From Flammula alnicola (Eukaryota; Basidiomycota; Agaricomycetes; Agaricales; Strophariaceae): a DNA stretch of 64,000 nucleotides. The notes under the pieces are model-generated. The model ran no database searches. It was given only the letters and a program-made list of their open reading frames with translations, and had not been told where the DNA came from. Positions 1-10,054 of this stretch are shown here, piece by piece (position 1 is the stretch's first letter; each line of letters opens with the position of its first letter). Location of the stretch: NCBI GenBank assembly GCA_015499995.1, contig JADNRV010000070.1, positions 62,001 to 126,000 on the forward strand. The letters run 5' to 3'. The position numbers were made by a program, and so were the translations under genes.

Positions 1-600
1 CTGTGCCCTCGGATAAGAACATGCTTAGATTATTCGAATTCATGACTATGGCCAAGTACCAACAGAACTTCGAAATGACTCATCCAATCCCCTTCCTTCT
101 GTATTTCAGGGATATTGGGCGCCGACTACATACCTTTTGTGAGGCCGCTAAATGTTCAACCATCTCCCTGGATACAGTAGCGTCCCCGACATGTCCCGCC
201 AGTGTTGCTGGTTCGCGCGAGAAGCAACCGCTACATATATGTATTATAAACGGCACTAAATAGACGTAAAACGCATATGATACAAGTGGGATTTCAAAAA
301 TATTGTTCTCATGGTTTCGCTTGATCGCTTGAGCTTCGCGCCAATTTTTTTTAGATCTAGATCCTCCAGAATATCTTAAGCATTCTCGACCAGTTTCTAT
401 ATACATTCAGAGCGTTCTGGACCGAGATAAGCAGAGGATCAGCGAACGACATTCTGCGTGGCACGTTTTGCTTCATGCGGATTACTAAAACTCAACGTTC
501 AACGGTCAATATTTCAATCTTGGAGGGACAGATTTTATTGCCCATCTTTTAACTCACCGAGTTCTTACTCATTATTCTAACATACACGCTAGGTGAATCT
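1..600. other. Intergenic, no gene seen
   Basis: Open frames here are short, overlap on both strands and have no recognisable domain or convincing splice structure. I see only AT-rich intergenic sequence up to the target-site duplication of the element that starts at 610. Confidence 0.6.
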
Positions 601-1254
601 CCCATTTAAGGATAAAACTATTCAGAAACCCCCTTTCTGCGAGAAACCCCGGGTTTCTACACTTTAAGCGAGAAACCCCATAAAGTCATTGTTTACATAC
701 AAATGAGCTTGCTTGTTGCCGACCAATGCCGAGGGTGACCTTGCCGTGTGATGCCGAACATGTCTTATGAGAGGCATTTCTGAGACTGCCTCTCCTTCAA
801 GTTCCCGTCGTCGATTTCAACCACCACTTGGCCTTTCTTTTATCCTCATTAGATTAGTATAAATTCTTATGGTACACCTTTGTTATATCTGTTGGGATCC
901 TTTCTAATTCTCTCTTTCAGTACTTATATTTATCTGAATTCAATCTGCAGATGCATCATCTGAATGTTTTTGCCGACTAAGAAGGTGTTGAGGCCTCCAA
1001 TGGTCCCCTGAGCGCTGTCGCCATCTATCAGTGAAGACAGAAAACCACCTCTGCACCAGCCATTCCGCTCTTATGCATCTTCCGATGCGTTTTGCCACAA
1101 AGTCACGTGTGGCGAAAGTCGGGTACAACGCTTCGGAGTTTAAATCTCGGCATTTCTGCCGACGTTGTTTGTTCTCCCAGAAACGGGGTTTCTATATAAG
1201 CATTGGGGTTTCTCGCAGAAAGGGGGTTTCTGAATAGTTTTATCCCCCATTTAA
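601..1254. mobile_element. MITE with 41-bp perfect terminal inverted repeats and 9-bp target duplication
   Basis: The element spans 610-1245 (636 bp). Its first 41 bases (610-650) are the exact reverse complement of its last 41 (1205-1245); the ends read GGATAAAACTATTC... and ...GAATAGTTTTATCC. It is flanked by the direct repeat CCCATTTAA at 601-609 and 1246-1254. A 9-bp duplication is typical of Mutator-like elements (hAT elements make 8 bp). The inverted repeats hold iterated AGAAACCCC units, and a further diverged unit lies just inside each end. No internal frame resembles a transposase, so it is non-autonomous. The perfect match of the ends suggests fairly recent movement. Confidence 0.85.
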
Positions 1255-1864
1255 CGCTGGTCACGGATCCATTTTGGGTTTGGGGCTTGGGTTTCGAAGA
1301 CAAGGCTAGACTTGATCCCCCCAAATGCCGTCAGCACCCCATGGCACTAATGCTCGTCAATAAGTCATAATAATAGTCGTCCTTACTTGGACATTTCGGC
1401 GAGCACATTCTGATTCCTTTCACCCCCAGTCGAGAGTCGAGACAGCGAGGCCTAGTAATGATGTTCTGACTCGAAGGGGTCTGCCATTAATAAGTTTTTG
1501 AGTAGTTGTACTCGTGGAAGACAAGTAATGAAACCGAGTATGCGATTCGCTCGGTGTTTTGGGTTTAACGAACCAACGAGGTTGAAGGCCACCTATCACT
1601 GACTGTGGCCAACAACTGCCAAATATCGCCTCGAGGACTGTGATTGGACCGGCAGCTGTTCAGAGCCTAGAACAAGCCTCGGCTTCCACATTTAGAAAAG
1701 GCGCCCATCACTCTCCAGAGTCAAAGTCATTCATGATGCCCCGCCTACTCTCGTACATCCAAGTGTACGACACGATATACATAATATATAAAGTTCATGA
1801 TTCGTGGTAATAATGCGAAAGTGTAACATAACCGTGGTAGGAGCCTGGTGACCTTTCGAAACAT
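1255..1864. other. Intergenic, no gene seen
   Basis: This stretch separates the MITE from the 3' end of the NOP13-like gene. I found no long frame, no RNA gene and no repeat. The part near 1864 probably includes the 3' untranslated region of the minus-strand gene. Confidence 0.5.
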
Positions 1865-3399
1865 CTAGAAAGTAATTTTGCGACCCTCACTGGGAACGAT
1901 AGCAACAGACTCGCGTTTGGCGAGTGCGAGAGCTGCTCCTGGTTTCGGTCGCGATTTGGGACCCTTGTGTCTTGTTCCCTCTGTGCCATCGACTTTCCAC
2001 GAAGAATGATCCTTTTGTTCCCTGTTATTTTTCTGCCTGGATTCTGCGGCGGGAGCCTCTTCAGAAGCGGGAGTTTCTGTGGCCTTGTGCGACTGCGCTT
2101 CCGACCGTTGTTGTAGGCGTTCGTTACGGTGTGGTCTCCTGCCTTTGTTCGTGGGTGCGCCATCTCCTGCCGCTTTGCTCTTAGGAGCCCCACGGCGCAC
2201 TGCATCCGGGCTTGCATATTCCACAACAAGATTTCGCCCGTTTAAGTGGTGATTCTTGGGATTGATGAGCACAGAAGTCGCATGCTCCACCGACATAAAA
2301 TCGACAAATGCAAAGCTGGGAATGAAACGGCAGTTTTAGTAAGCGCATAGATGTGGAGAGGAACTAAAATTACCCTTTACACAGCCCAGAGTCTTCGAAA
2401 GTGCCCATCCGGACCTTTCGTATCCAGATGTCTTTCGGTTTCTGTTCCTCTCCGTCAGCATTGGGAGGAGCGTCTTTGCTCTTCTTATTCCCAGGCCGAT
2501 GCGCTTCTAGTAGCTCACGGATCGAGGTGTCTGTCGTCTCGAATCCCAGGTTTCCGAAGAATAATGTAGGTCCAGGAGGTTGCTTTTGAGCCCGCAAGAT
2601 CTTCTGCGCAGTTTTTGAATGTGTTTTATGTGCAAGCGCAGGATCGTTGATGATGTGCTCTCCAGCAATCGCTGCAGGACGACCAGCAAAGCTGTCGCCT
2701 AAAAAATGTTTAGAACAATGAACAGGTAAGAATTTTTTTCTTACCGTCTTTAATGAGCAGTTTTCGGCCAAGCAGAGGTTGCTCTGAGAGTGCGATGGCC
2801 GCTGTCTTCGCTTCAGGTGTTGCAAAATCAATGTAAGCAAACCTAAAAAGCATTCAGAAAATAAAATTCGTTCGAGAGTAATTGTCAACACACCCGCGAT
2901 TTTCTGGTCTCACTCCAGGACCAGAGGAGGCCTTTGTAGGCAGATTAATCCGAGTAATCTCACCGACGTCTTTAAAAAATGACCTGAGATCATCCTGTTG
3001 AGTCTTGAACGTCATGTTTCCAACCCACACTGAGTTTTGTCGTTTCGTCGCTGACAAAGCGTCCACGACTTTGGCAGAACCGTCTTTCAGTTTCCGTTTC
3101 TTCAGTGCCGATCCCTCGGTTTCCTCGAGTTTAGCAGCCAATTTGGCCGCCTTCTTTTGTCTCCGACGTTCTGCATGCGAGAGGACAGGTACTTCTGGCC
3201 CATCCACTTTCTCGTCATCTCCAGAGCCGTCTGAATCTGAACCATCCGAGCCAGCTTTCCCTGCTTCCTCCTCCTCTTCCTCGTCTTCGCTTTCCTCATC
3301 TGCTACTTCTTTAACGACTTCCTTTCTTTTCCTCTTCAACTTCGGCGCAATTTGGGCCTCTGGACTGGCGCTCGCTGAAGATGAGGCTGAAGAGGTCAT
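1865..3399 (-). CDS. nop13: Nucleolar RNA-binding protein, NOP13-like (two RRMs)
   Basis: Four exons join in frame, with introns near 2845-2895, 2699-2744 and 2316-2371. The N-terminus is a long acidic and basic tract (SEDEEEEEE, then KKRKLKDGS), as in nucleolar proteins. Two RRMs follow. The first has RNP2 VWVGNMTF and RNP1-like RGFAYIDF; the second has LFFGNLGF and KGFAFVDF. The tail is basic and rich in K, R and G. This order (acidic/basic leader, RRM, RRM, basic tail) matches yeast Nop13 and related Nop12/RBM34-type proteins, which associate with pre-ribosomes. The start MTSSASSSASA at 3399 is preferred; an in-frame codon at 3585 would add a poor leader that overlaps the promoter. It is divergent from COA3 with about 200 bp between the starts, and an E-box (CACGTGAT) lies there. 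Nop12 versus Nop13 identity is inferred. Confidence 0.82.
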
Positions 3400-3485
3400 G
3401 GTAGTGTCCGCGCCTGATTGAAAAGGAAGGGGAGAGTACAAGTTCGCCGTTTGAACGGTCAGTTGCCATAAATCTTTTAAGACGT

Positions 3486-3493
3486 CACGTGAT
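3486..3493. promoter_or_regulatory. E-box CACGTGAT in the NOP13/COA3 divergent promoter
   Basis: The sequence GACGTCACGTGATG lies in the roughly 200-bp gap between two divergent start codons. CACGTG is the core site of fungal bHLH factors such as Cbf1. The same octamer occurs upstream of other genes here (6299, 31087). Function is inferred from sequence and position only. Confidence 0.4.
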
Positions 3494-3595
3494 GATGTTT
3501 CGACGCACGCTTTGCTCCCGTTCCGAACTTTCAGAAGCTTGCTGCAGGCCACCACCTTCCATCCATATCTCTTGTCAGAAGACATACAACAGACT

Positions 3596-4154
3596 ATGTC
3601 GCAGTATATCGACAGAAAAGAGGCGCAGAAATCATATCGGCCTGTCGCGGGTGTACGTCCACTCGTAAAAATCTACTTTGCTACCTTGAAAGCTCAACCC
3701 TCTATTTTCTCTATTTCTAAAACAGTCCATGTCTCCGGGACTTAAACGAGCACGCGAACCATACCGCTTGAAAAATGCACTCTTGGGTATCACACTAGGC
3801 GCGTTCGCCGTTGGTATTTGGGCATACTCGATCAGTGCGGTGAAGCAGGACGTCTTCGACGACGTGGACGAGGAGGTGCAGGTTCTGGCATCTACGAGCA
3901 CAAGTCAAGGCGTCGTGTCCACATCTGCGAAGGAGGAGCAGCCTATCGTCGTTGTGCCTGCGTCAACACCGGCGGCGTTGAAGGATTCGATCATCTTGAA
4001 AGAGGTTGGGGCCGTGGAAGCACAGGCCAAGTCAACAAGGGGCGTGCTGCAGCGTCTAGAACACAAATTGCCATGGCTTCTGGATCCGAAAGGGAAGACG
4101 CTCGTGTGGGGTGCCCCTTCAGTCGACAACGTTGGGAAAATGAGCCGGTCATAG
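3596..4154 (+). CDS. coa3: Cytochrome c oxidase assembly factor COA3
   Basis: Exon 1 (3596-3652) encodes MSQYIDRKEAQKSYRPVAG. The donor GTACGT and the acceptor ending at 3725 give a phase-0 intron. Exon 2 (3726-4154) continues with SMSPGLKRAREPYRLKNALL and a single membrane segment (GITLGAFAVGIWAYSISAV) followed by acidic DVFDDVDEEVQ. A short matrix-side leader, one helix and a charged segment after it is the COA3/CCDC56 layout. COA3 acts in the mitochondrial inner membrane, stabilising newly made Cox1 and linking its translation to complex IV assembly. The predicted 161 aa is longer than the animal protein because of a low-complexity tail. It converges on CDC14 with about 190 bp between the stop codons. 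Confidence 0.85.
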
Positions 4155-4342
4155 TAAGATTGAGCGGTGGCGACAATTTACAAGATGCAGATTTTTCTTC
4201 GCTCCATTCTCTTTCATAACATTCATAACAAAGCACAAACATTTTATAGTGAAAGCAAGGAAAGCAAGTTGCAACGACGAGGTACATAGATAAGCGACAG
4301 CAAAATAATTTATCGACATTCAACACCCCCTCCTCCTGATCC

Positions 4343-6136
4343 TTAGCCCAATCCCCAAATCCCAGCCTTACGAACACCTTCAACGAGCGCATCAACATTG
4401 CCCAGCATCGTACCGAGTAACTCTTTCTTCTCCTCTGTCGTCTTCCACTTTCCTTCCTCTTTATATCTTCTATCCAACGACTCTCGTGTGTCTGCCCCAT
4501 TTTCGAGTGGTTCCTGAACAGAAGGGCTGACAACATTCGCGCCCTCAGTCAACATCTTGCTTCCGTCTTCGTCCATAGATCCCAATAAGGTGACCTGCGA
4601 TCGAGATCGCGAATGCGATTGAAATGGGGAGCGCGAAAGGGAAGAGGTAGAAGTCGACAGGCTTTTCTGATGAGTTGGCCGCGGACTGAGCCCTGAGAGC
4701 TTCTTTGGACTTTGTGGCACGTAATCCACGTCCTTCCGCAACATCATCATGGATCGCATTTGTGGGAATTTAGCAGCGGACGAGAAAGGCGGAGAATTCG
4801 GTGGAGTGCGATGTTGCTGGTTTGACGGTGTCGCTACTCTTTTCGCTAGAGGTTTGGATATCTTGGAAGGAGGCAACGCGGTCGGTGATTCTTTAACAGG
4901 AGAAGCTGATATGGAAGAGGCTGTACTCGAAGACGACGCGTTGGATGACGTTGAAGAGAAGGATTTCATGGAGCTCCCAGAAGTTGACCTTGATGACGAT
5001 GAAGTAGAAGATCCAGATACTGACAAACTGGCCGTGCTTGAACCTGAGAAAGAGTAGGTTGATGAACCATAGCGGGATGTAGGATGCATGGGTGTGGCTG
5101 ACAGGTAGGGCTTGGGTGGACGTATGGGTGTCGCTGGCGCTGTAGATGGCGGTGTAGGTTGGGTGGACACCAAAGTAGAGGTCGACGAAGGAGTTTCATC
5201 AAGGAGATAGAAATAAAGGAACTCGAGGCATTTCATTCTTGGGAGAAATGAGTACAAGGTGCTTCAGAAGATAACTGTCGACTTACCTAACCTCGCGCGG
5301 CGTCCCTGCTCTTTTGAGAATCTTGACGACCCCTTGGACGCCACTGGCCTCTTCAAAGGCACGCAGGGCTGCAGTCGAGTCCACCAGAATACATAGCAAG
5401 GTGTCAAGGACCACAGATGTCAAATGCGGGGTAACGGAAGCTGATTTGGACTTTGCTTCGGTACTGTCCACGGAGACCGAGAGATGGCGAGAAGCGAGTA
5501 AGAGATCCAACAGCGTCTGTAAAGAAAATAAGTTATGTCCGGAGAAAAAATGACTTGATAGACTTACCTCGAGAGCCGCTTTCCTTCCCAGGTAAAGTTT
5601 GCTTGGTCCATGGTTCAGAACAGTGCCTTGTATGAGCGAGAGCGAGAGCGCAAGTTGCGATGCTAGTTCCTCTGCTTCGGATCCTTGGTCATCTGACAAC
5701 ATTCATGTCAGAGCCAGTCATGCATGGGCCACGATACACACTCACCATCCATTGAGCCTCTGTTGGTGATACTGTCTAATCTCGAGGTCGCAGTCATTAT
5801 CCATGAAAGAAGATGCGAGGGTACTGTTCTATATAAGCATTTGACAGAAAATTAGGAGCACGAGATACGCACTATTGCACTCGAAAGTGTATTGCAATGC
5901 GAGAAAGCAGTCTTTAGCCTCAGAGTCATTATCTGTGTTGAAACATGCCATGGCGAGGTTTCGCTCAATGATCCGCAGTGCCTTCATCTTAGACTTTGAA
6001 GAAGACCGTGGAGATGCGATCTATTCAATTCAATGGTTAGAATTTGGTTCAGAAGAAACGAACCGCGGCCACCTACCTCGTCCAGAGAGCTCTGGAGGCT
6101 TGCTCGCATCGACTCCATCGCGTCCTCGAGCGGCAT
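4343..6136 (-). CDS. cdc14: Cell division control protein 14 (SIN component)
   Basis: The multi-exon gene starts MPLEDAMESMRASLQSSLDE at 6136. Exons follow for MKALRIIERNLAMACF, NIPSHLLSWI, LNHGPSKLYLGRKAALE, the SVVLDTLLCILVDSTAALRAFEEASGVQGVVKILK block, and MKCLEFLYFYLLDE. The last motif and the armadillo-like helical region before it are hallmarks of the fungal Cdc14 septation-initiation-network protein, which is not the Cdc14 phosphatase. In fission yeast this protein partners the kinase Sid1 at the spindle pole to trigger septation. The family core ends near 5210. The last third (4343-5200) is a Ser/Thr/Pro-rich, probably disordered tail usual in filamentous fungi. An E-box lies 163 bp upstream of the start. 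Introns are short; the junction near 5860 needs the acceptor that gives CNIPSHLL. Confidence 0.88.
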
Positions 6137-6298
6137 AATTTACGCACAACTCAATTTGTGAACAGCTGCGGCCGAAAGCGCGCAGCGGGTATCCAGTGAC
6201 CCAGGGGGTATCTAGTGAGGAGGTGGTTGGCAAGAAAGTCTTTGTATTCCTGTTCCTATTCTTGAACCCTGGTTCGAAAACGCGGTAGCCGCATTCCC

Positions 6299-6306
6299 CA
6301 CGTGAT
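6299..6306. promoter_or_regulatory. E-box CACGTGAT upstream of cdc14
   Basis: CACGTGAT lies 163 bp upstream of the cdc14 start codon on the minus strand. It is identical to the octamer in the NOP13/COA3 promoter. A bHLH binding role is inferred. Confidence 0.3.
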
Positions 6307-6833
6307 CGAATATTTGGGACGGACCGAACGGCCCGATGCTAAATCCTAATCTTGCTTTGGGAGAACCGACCACGGTTTACCCTCAGTAAAAAATGAAGTC
6401 AGTAGTTAGTTATGAATTGGTCACGAAATAGTCGAAAATAGAACAACTTACCTTTCACTGACTATTATCTGCTTTGGGGAACGCGTTTTTGACTTGCGGG
6501 AACAGGTCAATGTTGTCTATAGTCAGTAAATTGTCGGACGCAGGTCACACACTAGTCAAACATCAGTCGGACCCAATATACGGTCATTTCATTGCGAAAA
6601 TAGTCATACAAAAGTCATATCTAGTCATTCCAATCACACTTGAAGGACATAAAACAAATATATTATATGTCAGACACTACACATGTACTAAGGTGAAGCT
6701 ATATAGAATTATCATGACCCCAAAACCCAGCCAAGAACCTGTTGACCCCTTTGCACCCCATAACCAGTATCATTGCATTGGTTCTGTTCTATGAAATTGA
6801 GGGTTGGTTCAAATGACAGGGAGGTACTGGACT

Positions 6834-7213
6834 TACTCAGTTTCATCTGCAATGGTCAAAAGAACAGAACATGAGGGGTGCAAAATGAATCAGTGGTGGT
6901 TAGGAAAGAAAAGGAGAGAACACAACATACCTTGGTTCAAAACCCGCCTCGAATCGGAATCTCCATGGATCCAAACATTCTGTTCGACGTTGAGTGTTTG
7001 GGGTATTCGCACAAGTCCTGCAATGAGAGGGGGTTTACTGGGTACGCAGAATAAAACTAAAGGAAAGAACTCACTGATTCTTCCAGCCAGGCTTGTGTGC
7101 AGAGACGGAGCTTCGACGAATGTGGTTGAGAAGAAGACAAGTTGTAATTTCAGACGAGTTTCGAATTTGAACATCAGATTCACGTGACATGAATACTTTC
7201 TCACAGCGGCCAA
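6834..7213 (-). CDS. Possible small spliced gene, unknown product
   Basis: On the minus strand, ATG at 7213 opens MAAVRKYSCHVNLMFKFETR. Two well-formed introns follow: donor GTGAGTTC with acceptor CATTGCAG near 7020, and donor GTATGTTG with acceptor ACCATTGCAG near 6855. Splicing gives a protein of about 75 residues that stops one codon into exon 3. I do not recognise it. The splice sites look better than chance, but the protein has no domain and the stop falls just after the splice, so this may be a noncoding transcript or the remnant of a longer gene. Confidence 0.2.
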
Positions 7214-7379
7214 AACGAAAATATCGCTAAGTTCGAATTTGATGTGAAAGTGGGTGAGCTACCAGGTTTCGCAAGCCTAAACTCTCTGACTGGAGTATGA
7301 TTGATGTACGACTACGAAATGACTAGTTTGCGATGCCAAGGCAAAGTTGATCTGAGATCCGTCAATGCATGACTTCTAA

Positions 7380-7900
7380 CTGACTCTGGCCGACTTTCCT
7401 ATGAATATTGATGACTTTGTCCGACTTGGCACAACTTTGCTTTTTACTGAGGTTTACCGCCCATAGTGCTGGGTATGTTATCTGCCCGGCAAAACCCGAA
7501 ATGCCATTTCTCGAGTGTTGTTGTCGACCTCCTGGACGCAAAGCTGTACCCTGTACCAAGTAATCTTGCAGGAGCGTAGCTATGCATGTTTTAACAAAAT
7601 TTGTCTCTTTAGAATTTTTTTAACTGGCCTTAAAACGGTGTAATAAATGAGAATGTTATCTGCCACAGGCAAATCCGTCTCTCACAGTGTCTCAAATGAC
7701 TATTTGTCAATTCATGCACCCAAATCTTATCCTTGAGCCTTGAAATTGCGCATGGGTGTAGCTTAGAATGTAAATAAAATATTGGTCTCTTCAAATTTCT
7801 TTAATTTTCGCCTTGAGCTGTGGAAAACGTCGAGATGTTATCTGCCACGGCCAATGTTATCTGCCATTACCATATTTGGCTGGCATGTTATCTGCCATCC
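7380..7900. repeat. Diverged tandem repeat, period about 180 bp, carrying ATGTTATCTGCC
   Basis: The 12-mer ATGTTATCTGCC starts at 7475, 7653, 7835, 7854 and 7885. Spacings of 178 and 182 separate the first three. The sequence before the second and third copies is also related: each has GTAGCT(T)A, then TGGTCTCTT or TGTCTCTTT, then an A/T-rich TTTAA tract, then ATGTTATCTGCCAC. This looks like three decayed tandem units, with extra partial copies at the right end. Confidence 0.6.
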
Positions 7901-8457
7901 CCTCCTCGAGAGCCCTTTTTCCGCCCAGTTTGGGCAGATGGTCTATGGGTTTTTGTATCCAAAAGGTTTAGATATATACATGAAATACTTATAATTAATT
8001 GCAGGTCCATAGGTAAATTAATGAAGGTTGTAGGTCAAATTATGTCTCATACCTGCTCGGAAACAGCAAATTCTCGAGCTTCATGCGCGCAAAGCGCGCC
8101 GGAAAAAAGAGCTAAAAATCAGAAAAATTGAGAGGATCACGGAATCAAGCTAGGATATCGATCGGAGAAAAAAATTCTGTCCATTTCTGTGAAATCTCTC
8201 TTTCTCTCTCTCTTTTCCTTCTTTTTGCTTCTTTTTCCTCTTTCGGATACCCAGTAGTATGGTGGGAGAACCTTGACCACTTGTCACTTGTTGGATTGTG
8301 TTGGATGGCACAATTATTTTTAATGTTGTTCTCAGGTTCTGTCTGTTTTCTCGCGCACGGAACGCCTCTGGTTTCCGTCCAACTCCCGACTCACTCAGTC
8401 CCACCAGTCAACCATTAATTGCGCCCACTATCTGACGAGCTGGTTCCAAATTTCAAA

Positions 8458-9781
8458 ATGGCTCCAATCAGAACGGTATGCTGCTCCTTCGGACCTCATT
8501 GGATGAAATATCTAATGCATACTGCAGCAATGGTCTCGTCTTATCCGCTTTGTCGCTTCTGAGACCTCGCGCGTCCACATTGGACAGCCAGTTGACCCTG
8601 GCCTGGATGGTCAGTGCGACCGCCCAGCTCAGCATCGGCCGAAACTGACAGCCTTCCGCGTCAACAGTCGGCATTGCTGCTTTTGAGGGCAAGGTCATCA
8701 AAGCCTACGAAATCGTTGGCTCTGCATTGGATCCCGCAGCACAGGTCACAAAGAACGTGCTCACGGTGTCAAAGCTTCTCAGCCCTCTCTCAAACGAGGA
8801 GGTCAAGGTCGTCCGATGCTTGGGGTTGAACTACTCGGACCACGCGGTAGGCATTTCAAGCAGTTTTTGAAGGACACAGTCGCCGAAACAAACATCATAT
8901 TTCTTAGGCTGAAGCGAAGATGGCCAAGCCTGCGTACGTTTTCTCCCTTTTTTTATACCGTTTTGAAAGTGCTAACGCCAACTGGCTATTCTCTACGTAG
9001 CTTCCCAATCTTGTTCTACAAGCCTGTCACATCCCTCATTGGGCCTCTCGCAACTGTTATTATCCCACGAGTTGCTCAGCCCCCGAAAGACCATCTCCCA
9101 GATTACGAGGTTGAGCTGGTCATCGTCATTGGCAAGCCCGCGAAGGACGTCTCAGAGGCAAATGCATTGGATTATGTCCTCGGATATACCGGAGCCAATG
9201 ATGTACGGACATTCCCTTCGAACGACTTTCCTTAAATTCTGGATTCTGATGCTCGCTTGAAATAGGTTTCATTCCGTAAACACCAGCTAGCCGTGTCACA
9301 ATGGGGCTTCTCCAAGAGCTTCGGTGTGTTTTATTGTCTGACGACCTTTTACATAGACCACCTCATTCTTTTATCAGATAACACAAACCCGTTCGGGCCA
9401 TGCCTCGTCTCCAACAACGTCATCGCCGACCCCCAACAGGTCCTCTTGAGAGCCACAGTTAACGGAGTTACGGTCCAGGATGGCACCACTGCGTGAGCCG
9501 GGTCTTTTCCTCACCAATACGAATCACCCTCACTTACACCCACGTAGTGAACAAATCTTCAACGTCCGCCAAACCGTCTCCTTCCTCTCGCAGGGAACCA
9601 CACTCGAACCAGGAACCATCATCTTAACTGGCACGCCCAAAGGTGTCGGGTTCGTCAAGAACCCCCCGGCTTACCTTAAGGATGGTGATAAAATGAGTGT
9701 GTGGCTTGGGAATGGCATCGGCACTCTGGTGAACGATGTTAAGGAGGAGAAAGCAAGTGGATATTTTGGTTCCAAATTGTA
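8458..9781 (+). CDS. Fumarylacetoacetate hydrolase family protein (FAHD type)
   Basis: Eight exons join cleanly. A tiny first exon at 8458-8475 (MAPIRT) splices to QWSRLIRFVASE, and the last exon ends KASGYFGSKL. Core motifs in order: VRCLGLNYSDHA, FYKPVTSLIGP, the metal-binding strand DYEVELVIVIGK with two acidic residues two apart, YVLGYTGANDVSFRKHQ, WGFSKSFDNTNPFGPC and ILTGTPKGVGF. These define the FAH C-terminal fold, which uses Mg2+ to cleave C-C bonds or decarboxylate keto acids such as acylpyruvates or oxaloacetate. The length of roughly 300 aa fits the FAHD1/2-like group rather than true fumarylacetoacetase. It has no obvious targeting signal. It converges on the succinate-semialdehyde dehydrogenase gene; the precise substrate cannot be read from sequence. 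Confidence 0.88.
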
Positions 9782-10054
9782 GATTTATTGCACCTGTGAG
9801 TGGTTTTAGGCCTAGAAGATCCTCTGTAGCGGGTTCAGGCAATACCTCTCCGATCTATATCAAACAAGAAATTTTGTCTCCGGGGATGATTATACTAAAC
9901 GTATATTTGAAACAGGAAATGATATGCATATTGTTACAAGATATAGACGACAAGTTCATTTTTGTTTGATAGATATGCAAATACTTATTGTTGCTTGTTG
10001 GAGAATCCTTGGCTTCAGAGTTAAATTTCGATCGGCACAGATGAGCATTCGAGC

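Larger units (their letters stand above)
6137..8457. other. Long intergenic region with repeats and a possible small spliced transcript
   Basis: No conserved protein is recognisable over 2.3 kb. It holds a diverged tandem repeat (about 7380-7900), a possible small minus-strand spliced gene (about 6830-7213), a stretch dense in AGTCA words (about 6380-6640) and a CT-rich run at 8195-8220 just before the next promoter. The end nearest 6137 is the promoter of cdc14. Confidence 0.5.

Noticed and set aside
3005..3421. Plus-strand Ser-rich frame opposite NOP13
   Set aside because: It mirrors the acidic Glu/Asp repeats of the real gene on the other strand.
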